Source: Atherix ibis
Lineage: Eukaryota > Arthropoda > Insecta > Diptera > Athericidae
Direction of reading: 5' to 3'
Length of the DNA stretch: 64,000 nt
Assembly: GCA_958298945.1 (NCBI GenBank)
Contig: CATQJD010000146.1
Location: 2,542,001 to 2,606,000, forward strand
The stretch's first letter is position 1; each line of letters opens with the position of its first letter. This document shows positions 1 to 14,500 of the stretch, one piece after another. Position numbers and translations under genes: made by a program. The notes beneath the pieces were generated by a model. That model did no database searches. It saw nothing but the letters and a program-made list of their open reading frames with translations, and was not told where the DNA came from.

Positions 1-1650
1 ATTCCTCTTAAACATACTACTTCATATTCCTCTTAAAGATACTACTTCATATTCCTCTTAAATATACTACTTCATATTCGTCTTAAATATACTACTTCAT
101 AGTTCTCTTAAACATACTACTTCATATTCCTCTTAAACATACTACTTCATATTCCTCATAAACATACTACTTCATATTCCCCTTAAACGTACTGCTTCAT
201 ATTCCTCTTAAACTTACTACTTCATATTCCTCTTAAATATACTACTTCATATTCCTCTTAAATATGCTACTTCATATTCCTCTTAAACATACTACTTCAT
301 ATTCTTCTTAAATATAATACTTCATATTCCTCTTAAACATACTACATCATATTCCTCTTAAACATACTACTTCATATTCCTCTTAAACATACTACTTCAT
401 ATTCCTCTTAAACACTCTACTTCATATTCCTCTTAAACATACTACCTCATGTTTCTCTTCAACATACTACTTCATATTCCTCTTAAACATACTACTTCAT
501 TTTCCTCTTAAATATACTACTTCATATTCCTCTTAAACATACTACTTCATATTACTCTTAAACATACTACTTCATATTCCTCTTAAACATACTACTTCAT
601 ATTCCTCTTAAACATACTACTTCATATTCCTCTTAAACATACAACTTCATATTCTTCATAAACATACTACTTCATATTCCTCTTAAACGTACTGCTTCAT
701 ATTCCTCTTAAACTTACTACTTCATATTCCTCTTAAATATACTACTTCATATTCCTCTTAAATATGCTACTTCATATTCCTCTTAAACATACTACTTCAT
801 ATTCTTCTTAAATATAATACTTCATATTCCTCTTAAACATACTACTTCATATTCCTCTTAAACATACTACTTCATATTACTCTTAAATATAATACTTCAT
901 ATTCCTCTTAAACATACTACTTCATATTCCTCTTAAACATACTACTTCATATTACTCTTAAACATACTACTTCATATTCCTCTTAAACACACTACTTCAT
1001 ATTCCTCTTAAACATACTACCTCATATTTCTCTTCAACATACTACTTCATATTCCTCTTAAACATACTACTTCATATTCCTCTTAAACATTCTACTTCAT
1101 ATTCCTCTTAAATAAACTACTTCATATTCCTCTTAAATAAACTACTTTATATTCCTCTTAAATATACTACTTCATATTCCTCTTAAACATACTACTTCAT
1201 ATTCCTCTTAAACATACTACTTCATATTCCTCTTAAGCATACTACTTCATGTTCCTCTTAAAGATACTACTTCATATTCCTCTTAAACATACTACTTCAT
1301 ATTCCTCTTAAACATACTACTTCATATTCCTCTTAAACATACTACTTCATATTCCTCTTAAACATACTACTTCATATTCCTCTTAAAGATACTACTTCAT
1401 ATTCCTCTTAAATATACTACTTCATATTCGTTTTAAATATACTACTTCATAGTCCTCTTAAACATACTACTTCATATTTCTCTTAAATATACTACTTCAT
1501 ATTCCTCTTAAACATACTACTTCATATTCCTCTTATACATACTACTTCATATTCCTCTTAAACATACTACTTCATATTCCTCTTAAACATACTACTTCAT
1601 ATTCCTCTTAAACATACTACTTCATATTCCTCTTAAACATACTACTTCAT

Positions 1651-3100
1651 ATTCCTCTTAAATATACTACTTCAGATTCCTCTTAAACATACTACTTCAT
1701 GTTCCTCTTAAACATACTACTTCATATTCCTCTTTATTATACTACTTCATATTCCTCTTAAGTATACTACTTCATATTACTCTTAAATATACTACTTCAT
1801 ATTCCTCTTAAACATAGTATTTCATATTCATCTTAACCATACTACTTCATATTCCTCTTAAACATACTACTTCATATTCCTTTAAAACATACTACTTCAT
1901 ATTCCTCTTAAATATACTACTTCATATTCCTCTTAAATATACTACTTCATATTCCTCTTAAACATACTACTTCATATTCATCTTAAGCATACTACTTCAC
2001 ATTCCTCTTAAACATACTACTTCATATTCCTCTTAAACATACTACTTCATATTCCTCTTAAATATACTACTTCATATTCCTCTTAAATATACTACTTCAT
2101 ATTCCTCTTAAATATACTACTTCATATTCCTCTTAAAAATACTACTTCATATTCCTCTTAAACATACTAATTCATATTCCTCTTAAATATACTACTTCAT
2201 ATTCCTCTTAAATATACTACTTCATATTCCTGTTAAACATACTACTTCATATTCCTCTTAAACATACTACTTCATATTCCTCTTAAACATACTACTTCAT
2301 ATTCCTCTTAAACATACTACTTCATATTCCTCTTAAACATACTACTTCATATTCCTCTTAAACATACTACTTCATATTCCTCTTAAATATACTACTTCAG
2401 ATTCCTCTTAAACATACTACTTCATATTCCTCTTAAACATACTACTTCATATTCCTCTTTATTATACTACTTCGTATTCCTCTTAAATATACTACTTCAT
2501 ATTACTCTTAAATATACTACTTCATATTCCTCTTAAACATACTACTTCATATTCCTCTTAAACATAGTATTTCATATTCATCTTAACCATACTACTTCAT
2601 ATTTCTCTTAAACATACTACTTCATATTCCTTTAAAACATACTACTTCATATTCCTCTTAAATATACTACTTCATATTCCTCTTAAATATACTACTTCAT
2701 ATTCCTCTTAAACATACTACTTCATATTCATCTTAAGCATACTACTTCACATTCCTCTTAAACATACTACTTCATATTCCTCTTAAACATACTACTTCAT
2801 ATTCCTCTTAAATATACTACTTCATATTTCTCTTAAATATACTACTTCATATTCCTCTTAAACATACTACTTCATATTCCTCTTAAAAATACTACTTCAT
2901 ATTCCTCTTAAATATACTACTTCATATTCGTCTTAAACATACTACTTCATATTCCTCTTAAATATACTACTTCATTTTCCTCTTAAACATACTACTTCAT
3001 ATTCCTCTTAAATATACTACTTCATATTCCTCTTAAATATACTACTTCATATTCCTCTTAAACATACTAATTCATATTCCTCTTCAATATACTACTTCAT
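1651..3100. repeat. Tandem pair offset by 725-750 bp
   Basis: Rare variants recur in the same order. TTCAG occurs at 1671 and 2396, and TCTTTATTAT at 1731 and 2456, both 725 bp apart. AACATAGTAT occurs at 1811 and 2561, and TCTTAAGCAT followed by TTCAC at 1981 and 2731, both 750 bp apart. The step from 725 to 750 is one whole monomer gained in the second copy. Boundaries are approximate to a few monomers. The same marker set returns near 6.9-7.3 kb and 9.3-9.6 kb. Confidence 0.8.
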
Positions 3101-3450
3101 ATTCCTCTTAAATATACTACTTCATATTCCTCTTAAACATACTACTTCATATTCCTCTTAAACATACTACTTCATATTCCTCTTAAACATACTACCTCAT
3201 ATTCCTCTTAAACATAATACTTCATATTCCTCTTAAACATACTACTTCATATTCCTCTTAAACATACTACTTCATATTCCTCTTAAATATACTACTTCAT
3301 TTTCCTCTTAAATATACTACTTCATATTCCTCTTAAACATACTACTTCATATTACTCTTAAACATACTACTTCATATTCCTCTTAAACATACTACTTCAT
3401 ATTCCTCTTAAACAAACTACTTCATATTCCTCTTAAACATACTACTTCAT

Positions 3451-4850
3451 ATTCCTCTTAAACATACTATTTCATATTCCTCTTAAACATACTACTTCAT
3501 ATTCCTCTTAAACATACTACTTCATATTCCTCATAAACGTACTACTTCATATTCCCCTTAAACGTACTGCTTCATATTCTTCTTAAACTTACTACTTCAT
3601 ATTCCTCTTAAATATACTACTTCATATTCCTCTTAAATATGCTACTTCATATTCCTCTTAAACATACTACTTCATATTCTTCTTAAACATACTACTTCAT
3701 ATTCCTCTTAAACACTCTACTTCATATTCCTCTTAAACATACTACCTCATGTTTCTCTTCAACATACTACTTCATATTCCTCTTAAACAAACTACTTCAT
3801 TTTCCTCTTAAATATACTACTTCATATTCCTCTTAAACATACTACTTCATATTATTCTTAAACATACTAATTCATATTCCTCTTAAACATACTACTTCAT
3901 ATTCCTCTTAAACAAACTACTTCATATTCCTCTTAAACATACTACTTCATATTCCTCTTAAACATAATATTTCATATTCCTCTTAAACATATTACTTCAT
4001 ATTCCTCTTAAACATACTTTTTCATATTCCTCATAAACATACTACTTCATATTCCTCTTAAACGTACTGCCTCATATTCCTCTTAAACTTACTACTTCAT
4101 ATTCCTCTTAAATATACTACTTCATATTCCTCTTAAATATGCTACTTCATATTCCTCTTAAACATACTATTTCATATTCCTCTTAAACATACTACTTCAT
4201 ATTCCTCTTAAACATACTACTTCATATTCCTCATAAACGTACTACTTCATATTCCCCTTAAACGTACTGCTTCATATTCTTCTTAAACTTACTACTTCAT
4301 ATTCCTCTTAAATATACTACTTCATATTCCTCTTAAACATACTACTTCATATTCCTCTTAAACATACTACTTCATATTCCTCTTAAACATACTACTTCAT
4401 ATTCCTCTTAAACACTCTACTTCATATTCCTCTTAAACATACTACCTCATGTTTCTCTTCAACATACTACTTCATATTCCTCTTAAACAAACTACTTCAT
4501 TTTCCTCTTAAATATACTACTTCATATTCCTCTTAAACATACTACTTCATATTATTCTTAAACATACTAATTCATATTCCTCTTAAACATACTACTTCAT
4601 ATTTCTCTTAAACAAACTACTTCATATTCCTCTTAAACATACTACTTCATATTCCTCTTAAACATAATATTTCATATTCCTCTTAAACATATTACTTCAT
4701 ATTCCTCTTAAACATACTTCTTCATATTCCTCATAAACATACTACTTCATATTCCTCTTAAACGTACTGCCTCATATTCCTCTTAAACTTACTACTTCAT
4801 ATTCCTCTTAAATATACTACTTCATATTCCTCTTAAATATGCTACTTCAT
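3451..4850. repeat. Tandem pair of about 700 bp (28 monomers)
   Basis: Variants repeat at exactly 700 bp: AACACTCTAC at 3711 and 4411, CTCATGTTTCTCTTC at 3746 and 4446, AACGTACTGC after ATTCCCCTTA at 3561 and 4261, and the ATTATTCTTA monomer near 3853 and 4553. The copies differ at several monomers, for example around 3,626 versus 4,326, so the event is not recent or was followed by conversion. The limits are where neighbouring variants stop matching and are good to about two monomers. Confidence 0.8.
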
Positions 4851-6180
4851 ATTCCTCTTAAACATACTACTTCATATTCTTCTTAAATATAATACTTCAT
4901 ATTCCTCTTAAACATACTACTTCATATTTCTCTTAAACATACTACTTCATATTACTCTTAAACATACTACTTCATATTCCTCTTAAACACACTACTTCAT
5001 ATTCCTCTTAAACATACTACCTCATATTTCTCTTCAACATACTACTTCATATTCCTCTTAAACATACTACTTCATATTCCTCTTAAACATTCTACTTCAT
5101 ATTCCTCTTAAATAAACTACTTTATATTCCTCTTAAATATACTACTTCATATTCCTCTTAAACATACTACTTCATATTCCTCTTAAACATACTACTTCAT
5201 ATTCCTCTTAAGCATACTACTTCATATTCCTCTTAAACATACTACTTCATATTCCGCTTAAACATACTACTTCATATTCCTCTTAAACATACTACTTCAT
5301 ATTCCTCTTAAACATACTACTTCATATTCCTCTTAAACATACTACTTCATATTCCTCTTAAACATACTACTTCATATTCCTCTTAAAGATACTACTTCAT
5401 ATTCCTCTTAAATATACTACTTCATATTCGTCTTAAATATACTACTTCATAGTTCTCTTAAACATACTACTTCATATTTCTCTTAAATATACTACTTCAT
5501 ATTCCTCTTAAACATACTACTTCATATTCCTCTTAAACATACTACTTCATATTCCTCTTAAACATACTACTTCATATTCCTCTTAAACATACTACTTCAT
5601 ATTCCTCTTAAACATACTACTTCATATTCCTGTTAAACATACTACTTCATATTCCTCTTAAACATACTACTTCATATTCCTCTTAAACATACTACTTCAT
5701 GTTCCTCTTAAACATACTACTTCATATTCCTCTTAAACATACTACCTCATATTCCTCTCAAATATACTACTTCATATTCCTCTTAAACATACAACTTCAT
5801 ATTCCTCTTAAATATACTACTTCATATTCCTCTTAAATGTACTATTTCATATTCCTCTTAAATATACTATTTCATATTCCTCTTAAACATACTTCTTCAC
5901 ATTCCTCTTAAATATACTACTTCATATTCCTCTTAAACATACTACTTCATATTCCTCTTAAACATACTACTTCATATTCCTCTTAAACATAATACTTCAT
6001 ATTCCTCTTAAACATACTACTTCATATTCCTCTTAAACATACTACTTCATATTCCTCTTAAATATACTACTTCATTTTCCTCTTAAATATACTACTTCAT
6101 ATTCCTCTTAAACATACTACTTCATATTACTCTTAAACATACTACTTCATATTCCTCTTAAACATACTACTTCATATTCC

Positions 6181-6620
6181 TCTTAAACAAACTACTTCAT
6201 ATTCCTCTTAAACGTACTGCTTCATATTCCTCTTAAACTTACTACTTCATATTCCTCTTAAATTTACTACTTCATATTCCTCTTAAATATGCTACTTCAT
6301 ATTCCTCTTAAACATACTACTTCATATTCTTCTTAAATATAATACTTCATATTCCTCTTAAACATACTACTTCATATTCCTCTTAAACATACTACTTCGT
6401 ATTCCTCTTAAACATACTACTTCATATTCCTCTTAAACACACTACTACATATTCCTCTTAAACATACTACCTCATGTTTCTCTTCAACATACTACTTCAT
6501 ATTCCTCTTAAACATTATACTTCATATTCCTCTTAAACATTCTACTTCATATTCCTCTTAAATAAACTACTTTATATTCCTCTTAAATATACTGCTTCAT
6601 ATTCCTCTTAAACATACTAC
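6181..6620. repeat. Source or copy of a 4,225-bp-offset duplicate (with 10,406-10,845)
   Basis: AACGTACTGC at 6211 and 10436, CTCATGTTTCTC at 6471 and 10696, AACATTATAC at 6511 and 10736, and AATATACTGC at 6586 and 10811 are all 4,225 bp apart (169 monomers). After about 6,620 the correspondence shifts: the TTCATAGTCC monomers at 6721 and 11096 are 4,375 bp apart, so 150 bp (six monomers) was gained or lost between them. Confidence 0.75.
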
Positions 6621-7650
6621 TTCATATTCCTCTTAAACATACTACTTCATATTCCTCTTAAAGATACTACTTCATATTCCTCTTAAATATACTACTTCAT
6701 ATTCGTCTTAAATATACTACTTCATAGTCCTCTTAAACATAATACTTCATATTTCTCTTAAATATACTACTTCATATTCCTCTTAAACTTACTACTTCAT
6801 ATTCCTCATAAACATACTACTTCATATTCCTCTTAAACATACTACTTCATATTCCTCTTAAACATACTACTTCATATTCCTCTTAAACATACTACTTCAT
6901 ATCCCTCTTAAACATACTACTTCATATTCCTCTTAAATATACTACTTCAGATTCCTCTTAAACATACTACTTCATATTCCTCTTAAACATACTACTTCAT
7001 ATTCCTCTTTAATATACTACTTCATATTCCTCTTAAATATACTACTTCATATTACTCTTAAATGTACTACTTCATATTCCTCTTAAACATACTACTTCAT
7101 ATTCATCTTAAACATAGTATTTCATATTCATCTTAACCATACTACTTCATATTCCTCTTAAACATACTACTTCATATTCCTTTTAAACATACTACTTCAT
7201 ATTCCTCTTAAATATACTCCTTCATATTCCTCTTAAATATACTACTTCATATTCCTCTTAAACATACTACTTCATATTCATCTTAAGCATACTACTTCAC
7301 ATTCCTCTTAAACATACTACTTCATATTCCTCTTAAACATACTACTTCATATTCCTCTTAAATATACTACTTCATATTCCTCTTAAATATACTACTTCAT
7401 ATTCCTCTTAAACATAATACTTCATATTCCTCTTAAAAATACTACTTCATATTCCTCTTAAATATACTACTTCATATTCCTCTTAAACATACTACTTCAT
7501 ATTCCTCTTAAATATACTACTTCATATTCCTCTTAAACATACTACTTCATATTCCTCTTAAATATACTACTTCATATTCCTCTTAAATATACTACTTCAT
7601 ATTCCTCTTAAATATACTAATTCATATTCCTCTTAAGTATACTACTTCAT

Positions 7651-8510
7651 ATTCCTCTTAAATATACTACTTCATATTCCTGTTAAACATACTACTTCAT
7701 ATTCCTCTTAAACATACTACTTCATATTCCTCTTAAACAAACTACTTCATATTCCTCTTAAACATAGTACTTCATATTCCTCTTAAACATACTACTTCAT
7801 ATTCCTATTAAACATAATACTTCATATTCCTCTAAAATTTACTACTTCATATTTCTCTTAAACATACTACTTCATATTTCTCTTAAACATACTACTTCAT
7901 ATTCCTCTTAAATATACTGCTTCATATTCCTCTTAAACATACTACTTCATATTCCTCTTAAATATACTACTTCATATTCCTCTTAAACATACTACTTCAT
8001 ATTCCTCTTAAATATACTACTTCATATTCCTCTTAAACATGCTACTTCATATTCCTCTTAAACATAATACTTCATATTGCTCTTAAACATACTACTTCAT
8101 ATTCCACTTAAATATACTACTTCATATTCTTCTTAAATATACTACTTCATATTCCTCTTAAACATACTAATTCATAATCCTCTTAAATATACTACTTCAT
8201 ATTCCTCTTAAATATACTACTTGATATTCCTGTTAACCATACTACTTCATATTCCTCTTAAACATACTACTTCATATTCCTCTTAAACATACTACTTCAT
8301 ATTCCTCTTAAACATACTACTTCATATTCCCCTTAAACATACTACTTCATATTCCTCTTAAACATAATACTTCATATTCCTCTAAAATTTACTACTTCAT
8401 ATTTCTCTTAAACATACTACTTCATATTTCTCTTAAACATACTACTTCATATTCCTCTTAAATATACTACTTCATATTCCTCTTAAACATACTACTTCAT
8501 ATTCCTCTAA
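7651..8510. repeat. 550-bp-offset copies, also related to 11.4-11.9 kb
   Basis: TCTAAAATTT occurs at 7831 and 8381, and TGTTAA-type monomers at 7681 and 8231, both 550 bp apart; matching spans roughly 300 bp. The second copy and its upstream flank are repeated 3,425 bp on: the ATTGCTCTTA monomer at 8076 and 11501, and TCTAAAATTT at 8381 and 11806. The same TCTAAAATTT monomer reaches 14956 through the 3,150-bp duplication. Boundaries are approximate. Confidence 0.7.
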
Positions 8511-11500
8511 AATATACTACTTCATATTCCTCTTAAACATACTACTTCATATTCTTCTTAAATATAATACTTCATATTCCTCTTAAACATACTACTTCAT
8601 ATTACTCTTAAACATACTACTTCATATTCCTCTTAAACACACTACTTCATATTCCTCTTAAACATACTACCTCATATTTCTCTTCAACATACTACTTCAT
8701 ATTCCTCTTAAACATACTACTTCATATTCCTCTTAAACATTCTACTTCATATTCCTCTTAAATAAACTACTTTATATTCCTCTTAAATATACTACTTCAT
8801 ATTCCTCTTAAACATACTACTTCATATTCCTCTTAAACATACTACTTCATATTCCTCTTAAGCATACTACTTCATATTCCTCTTAAACATACTACTTCAT
8901 ATTCCTCTTAAACATACTACTTCATATTCCTCTTAAACATACTACTTCATATTCCTCTTAAACATACTACTTCATATTCCTCTTAAACATACTACTTCAT
9001 ATTCCTCTTAAAGATACTACTTCATATTCCTCTTAAATATACTACTTCATATTCGTCTTAAATATACTACTTCATAGTCCTCTTAAACATACTACTTCAT
9101 ATTTCTCTTAAATATACTACTTCATATTCCTCTTAAACATACTACTTCATATTCCTCTTAAACATACTACTTCATATTCCTCTTAAACATACTACTTCAT
9201 ATTCCTCTTAAACATACTACTTCATATTCCTCTTAAACATACTACTTCATATTCCTCTTAAACATACTACTTCATATTCCTCTTAAATATACTACTTCAG
9301 ATTCCTCTTAAACATACTACTTCATGTTCCTCTTAAACATACTACTTCATATTCCTCTTTCTTATACTACTTCATATTCCTCTTAAGTATACTACTTCAT
9401 ATTACTCTTAAATATACTACTTCATATTCCTCTTAAACATAGTATTTCATATTCATCTTAACCATACTACTTCATATTCCTCTTAAACATACTACTTCAT
9501 ATTCCTTTAAAACATACTACTTCATATTCCTCTTAAATATACTACTTCATATTCCTCTTAAATATACTACTTCATATTCCTCTTAAACATACTACTTCAT
9601 ATTCATCTTAAGCATACTACTTCACATTCCTCTTAAACATACTACTTCATATTCCTCTTAAACATACTACTTCATATTCCTCTTAAATATACTACTTCAT
9701 ATTCCTCTTAAATATACTACTTCATATTCCTCTTAAACATACTACTTCATATTCCTCTTAAAAATACTACTTCATATTCCTCTTAAACATACTAATTCAT
9801 ATTCCTCTTAAATATACTACTTCATATTCCTCTTAAATATACTACTTCATATTCCTGTTAAACATACTACTTCATATTCCTCTTAAACATACTACTTCAT
9901 ATTCCTCTTAAACATACTACTTCATATTCCTCTTAAACATACTACTTCATATTCCTCTTAAACATACTACCTCATATTCCTCTCAATTATACTACTTCAT
10001 ATTCCTCTTAAACATACAACTTCATATTCCTCTTAAATATACTACTTCATATTCCTCTTAAATATACTATTTCATATTCCTCTTAAATATACTATTTCAT
10101 ATTCCTCTTAAACATACTTCTTCACATTCCTCTTAAATATACTACTTCATATTCCTCTTAAACATACTACTTCATATTCCTCTTAAACATACTACTTCAT
10201 ATTCCTCTTAAACATAATACTTCATATTCCTCTTAAACATACTACTTCATATTCCTCTTTAACATACTACTTCATATTCCTCTTAAATATACTACTTCAT
10301 TTTCCTCTTAAATATACTACTTCATATTCCTCTTAAACATACTACTTCATATTACTCTTAAACATACTACTTCATATTCCTCTTAAACATACTACTTCAT
10401 ATTCCTCTTAAACAAACTACTTCATATTCCTCTTAAACGTACTGCTTCATATTCCTCTTAAACTTACTACTTCATATTCCTCTTAAATATACTACTTCAT
10501 ATTCCTCTTAAATATGCTACTTCATATTCCTCTTAAACATACTACTTCATATTCTTCTTAAATATAATACTTCATATTCCTCTTAAACATACTACTTCAT
10601 ATTCCTCTTAAACATACTACTTCATATTCCTCTTAAACATACTACTTCATATTCCTCTTAAACACACTACTTCATATTCCTCTTAAACATACTACCTCAT
10701 GTTTCTCTTCAACATACTACTTCATATTCCTCTTAAACATTATACTTCATATTCCTCTTAAACATTCTACTTCATATTCCTCTTAAATAAACTACTTTAT
10801 ATTCCTCTTAAATATACTGCTTCATATTCCTCTTAAACATACTGCTTCATATTCCTCTTAAACATACTACTTCATATTCCTCTTAAACATACTACTTCAC
10901 ATTCCTCTTAAACATACTACTTCATATTCCTCTTAAACATACTACTTCATATTCCTCTTAAACATACTACTTCATATTCCTCTTAAACATACTACTTCAT
11001 ATTCCTCTTAAACATACTACTTCATATTCCTCTTAAAGATACTACTTCATATTCCTCTTAAATATACTACTTCATATTCGTCTTAAATATACTACTTCAT
11101 AGTCCTCTTAAACATACTACTTCATATTTCTCTTAAATATACTACTTCATATTCCTCTTAAACATACTACTTCATATTCCTCATAAACATACTACTTCAT
11201 ATTCCTCTTAAACATACTACTTCATATTCCTCTTTAACATACTTCTTCATATTCCTCTTAAACATACTACTTCATATTTCTCTTAAACATACTACTTCAT
11301 ATTTCTCTTAAACATACTACTTCATATTCCTCTTAAATATACTGCTTCATATTCCTCTTAAACATACTACTTCATATTCCTCTTAAATATACTACTTCAT
11401 ATTCCTCTAAAACATACTACTTCATATTCCTCTTAAATATACTACTTCATATTCCTCTTAAACATGCTACTTCATATTCCTCTTAAACATAATACTTCAT

Positions 11501-11580
11501 ATTGCTCTTAAACATACTACTTCATATTCCACTTAAATATACTACTTCATATTCTTCTTAAATATACTACTTCATGTTCC

Positions 11581-14500
11581 TCTTAAACATACTAATTCAT
11601 AATCCTCTTAAATATACTACTTCATATTCCTCTTAAATATACAACTTCATATTCCTGTTAACCATACTACTTCATATTCCTCTTAAACATACTACTTCAT
11701 ATTCCTCTTAAACATACTACGTCATATTCCTCTTAAACATACTACTTCATATTCCCCTTAAACATACTACTTCATATTCCTCTTAAACATAATACTTCAT
11801 ATTCCTCTAAAATTTACTACTTCATATTTCTCTTAAACATACTACTTCATATTTCTCTTAAACATACTACTTCATATTCCTCTTAAATATACTACTTCAT
11901 ATTCCTCTTAAACATACTACTTCATATTCCTTTTAAATATACTACTTCATATTCCTCTTAAACATACTACTTCATATTCCTCTTAAATATACTACTTCAT
12001 ATTCCTGTTAAACATGCTACTTCATATTCCTCTTAAACATAATACTTCATATTCCTCTTAAAGATACTACTTCATATTCCTCTTAAACATACTACTTCAT
12101 ATTCCTCTTAAATATACAACCTCATATTCCCCTGAAACATACTACTTCATATTCTTCTTAAATATATTACTTCATATTCCTCTTACACATACTACTTCAT
12201 ATTCCTCTTAAACATACTACTTCATATTCCTCTTAAACGTACTACTTCATATTCCTCTTAAATATACTACTTCATATTCCTCTTAAACATACTACTTCAT
12301 ATTCCTCTTAAATATACTACTTCATATTCCTCTTAAATATACTATTTCATATTCCTCTTAAATATACAACTTCATATTCCTCTTAAACATACGTCTTCAT
12401 ATTCCTCTTAAATATATTACTTCATATTCCTCTTAAACATACTACTTCATATTCCTCTTAAACATACTACTTCATATTCCTCTTAAACATAATACTTCAT
12501 ATTCTTCTTAAACATACTACTTCATATTCCTCTTAAACATACTACTTCATATTCCTCTTAAATATACTACTTCATATTCCTCTTAAATATACTATTTCAT
12601 ATTCCTCTTAAGCATACTACTTCATATTTCTCTTAAACATACTACTTCATATTCCTCTTAAATATATTACTTCATATTCCTCTTAAACATACAACTTCAT
12701 ATTTCTCTTAAATATACTACTTCATATTCCTCTTAAACATACTACTTCATATTCCTCTTAAATATACTACTTCATATTCCTCTTAAACATGCTACTTCAT
12801 ATTCCTCTTAAACATACTACTTTATATTCCTCTTAAATATACTACTTCATATTCCTCTTAAACATAATACTTAATATTCCTCTTAAATATACTACTTCAT
12901 ATTCCTCTTAAACATACTATTTCATATTCCTCTTTAACATACTACTTCATATTCCTCTTAAACATACTACTTCATATTCCTCTTAAGCATACTACTTCAT
13001 ATTCCTCTTAAACATACTACTTCATATTCCTCTTAAATATACTACTTCATATTCCTCTTAAACATACTACTTCATATTCCTCTTAAATATACTACTTCAT
13101 ATTCCTCTTAAATATACTATTTCATATTCCTCTTAAATATACTACTTCATATTCCTCTTAAACATACTTCTTCATATTCCTCTTAAATATACTACTTCAT
13201 ATTTCTCTTAAACATACTACTTCATATTCCTCTTAAACATACTACTTCATATTCCTCTTAAACATACTACTTCATATTCCTCTTAAACATACTACTTCAT
13301 ATTCCTCTTAAACATACTACTTCATATTCCTCTTAAACATACTACTTCATATTCCTCATAAACATACTACTTCATATTCCTCTTAAACATACTGCTTCAT
13401 ATTCCTCTTAAACTTACTACTTCATATTCTTCTTAAATATACTACTTCATATTACTCTTAAATATGCTACTTCATATTCCTCTTAAACATACTACTTCAT
13501 ATTCCTCTTAAATATACTACTTCATATTCTTCTTAAATATAATTTTTCATATTCCTCTTAAACATACTACTTCATATTCCTCTTAAACATACTACTTCAT
13601 ATTCCTCTTAAACACACTACTTCATATTCCTCTTAAACATACTACCTCATATTCCTCTTCAACATACTACTTCATATTCCTCTTAAACATACTACTTCAT
13701 ATTCCTCTTAAACATTCTACTTCATATTCCTCTTAAATAAACTACTTCATATTCCTCTTAAATATACTACTTCATATTCCTCTTAAACATACTACTTCAT
13801 ATTCCTCTTAAATATACTACTTCATATTCCTCTTAAATATACTATTTCATATTCCTCTTAAATATTTTACTTCATATTCCTCTTAAACATACTTCTTCAT
13901 ATTCCTCTTAAATATACTACTTCATATTCCTCTTCAACATACTACTTCATATTCCTCTTAAACATACTACTTCATATTCCTCTTAAACATTCTACTTCAT
14001 ATTCCTCTTAAATAAACTACTTCATATTCCTCTTAAATATACTACTTCATATTCCTCTTAAACATACTACTTCATATTCCTCTTAAACATACTACTTTAT
14101 ATTCCTCTTAAACATACTACTTCATATTCCTCTTAAACATACTACTTCATATTCCTCTTAAACATACTACTTCATATTCCTCTTAAACATACTACTTCAT
14201 ATTCCTCTTAAAGATACTACTTCATATTCCTCTTAAACATACTACTTCATATTCCTCTTAAAGATACTACTTCATATTCCTCTTAAAAATACAACTTCAT
14301 ATTCCTCTTAAATATACTACTTCATATTCCTCTTAAACATACTACTTCATATTACTCTTAAACATACTACTTCATATTCCTCTTAAACATACTACTTCAT
14401 ATTTCTCTTAAACATACTACTTCATATTCCTCTTAAACATACTACTTCATATTCCTCTTAAACATACTACTTCATATTCCTCTTAAACACACTACTTCAT

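Larger units (their letters stand above)
446..5045. repeat. Dispersed CTCAT plus CTCTTCAAC marker monomers, early copies
   Basis: A two-monomer marker, CTCAT followed by a TTTCTCTTCAACAT monomer, is at 446, 1021, 3746, 4446 and 5021. It returns at 6471, 8671 and 10696, and in an ATTCCTCTTC form at 13646, 16796 and 18946. The interval 446 to 1021 equals 4446 to 5021 (575 bp), so the whole 575-bp arrangement was carried as a block with a 4,000-bp offset. This marker is useful for tracing duplications across the first 19 kb. Confidence 0.75.
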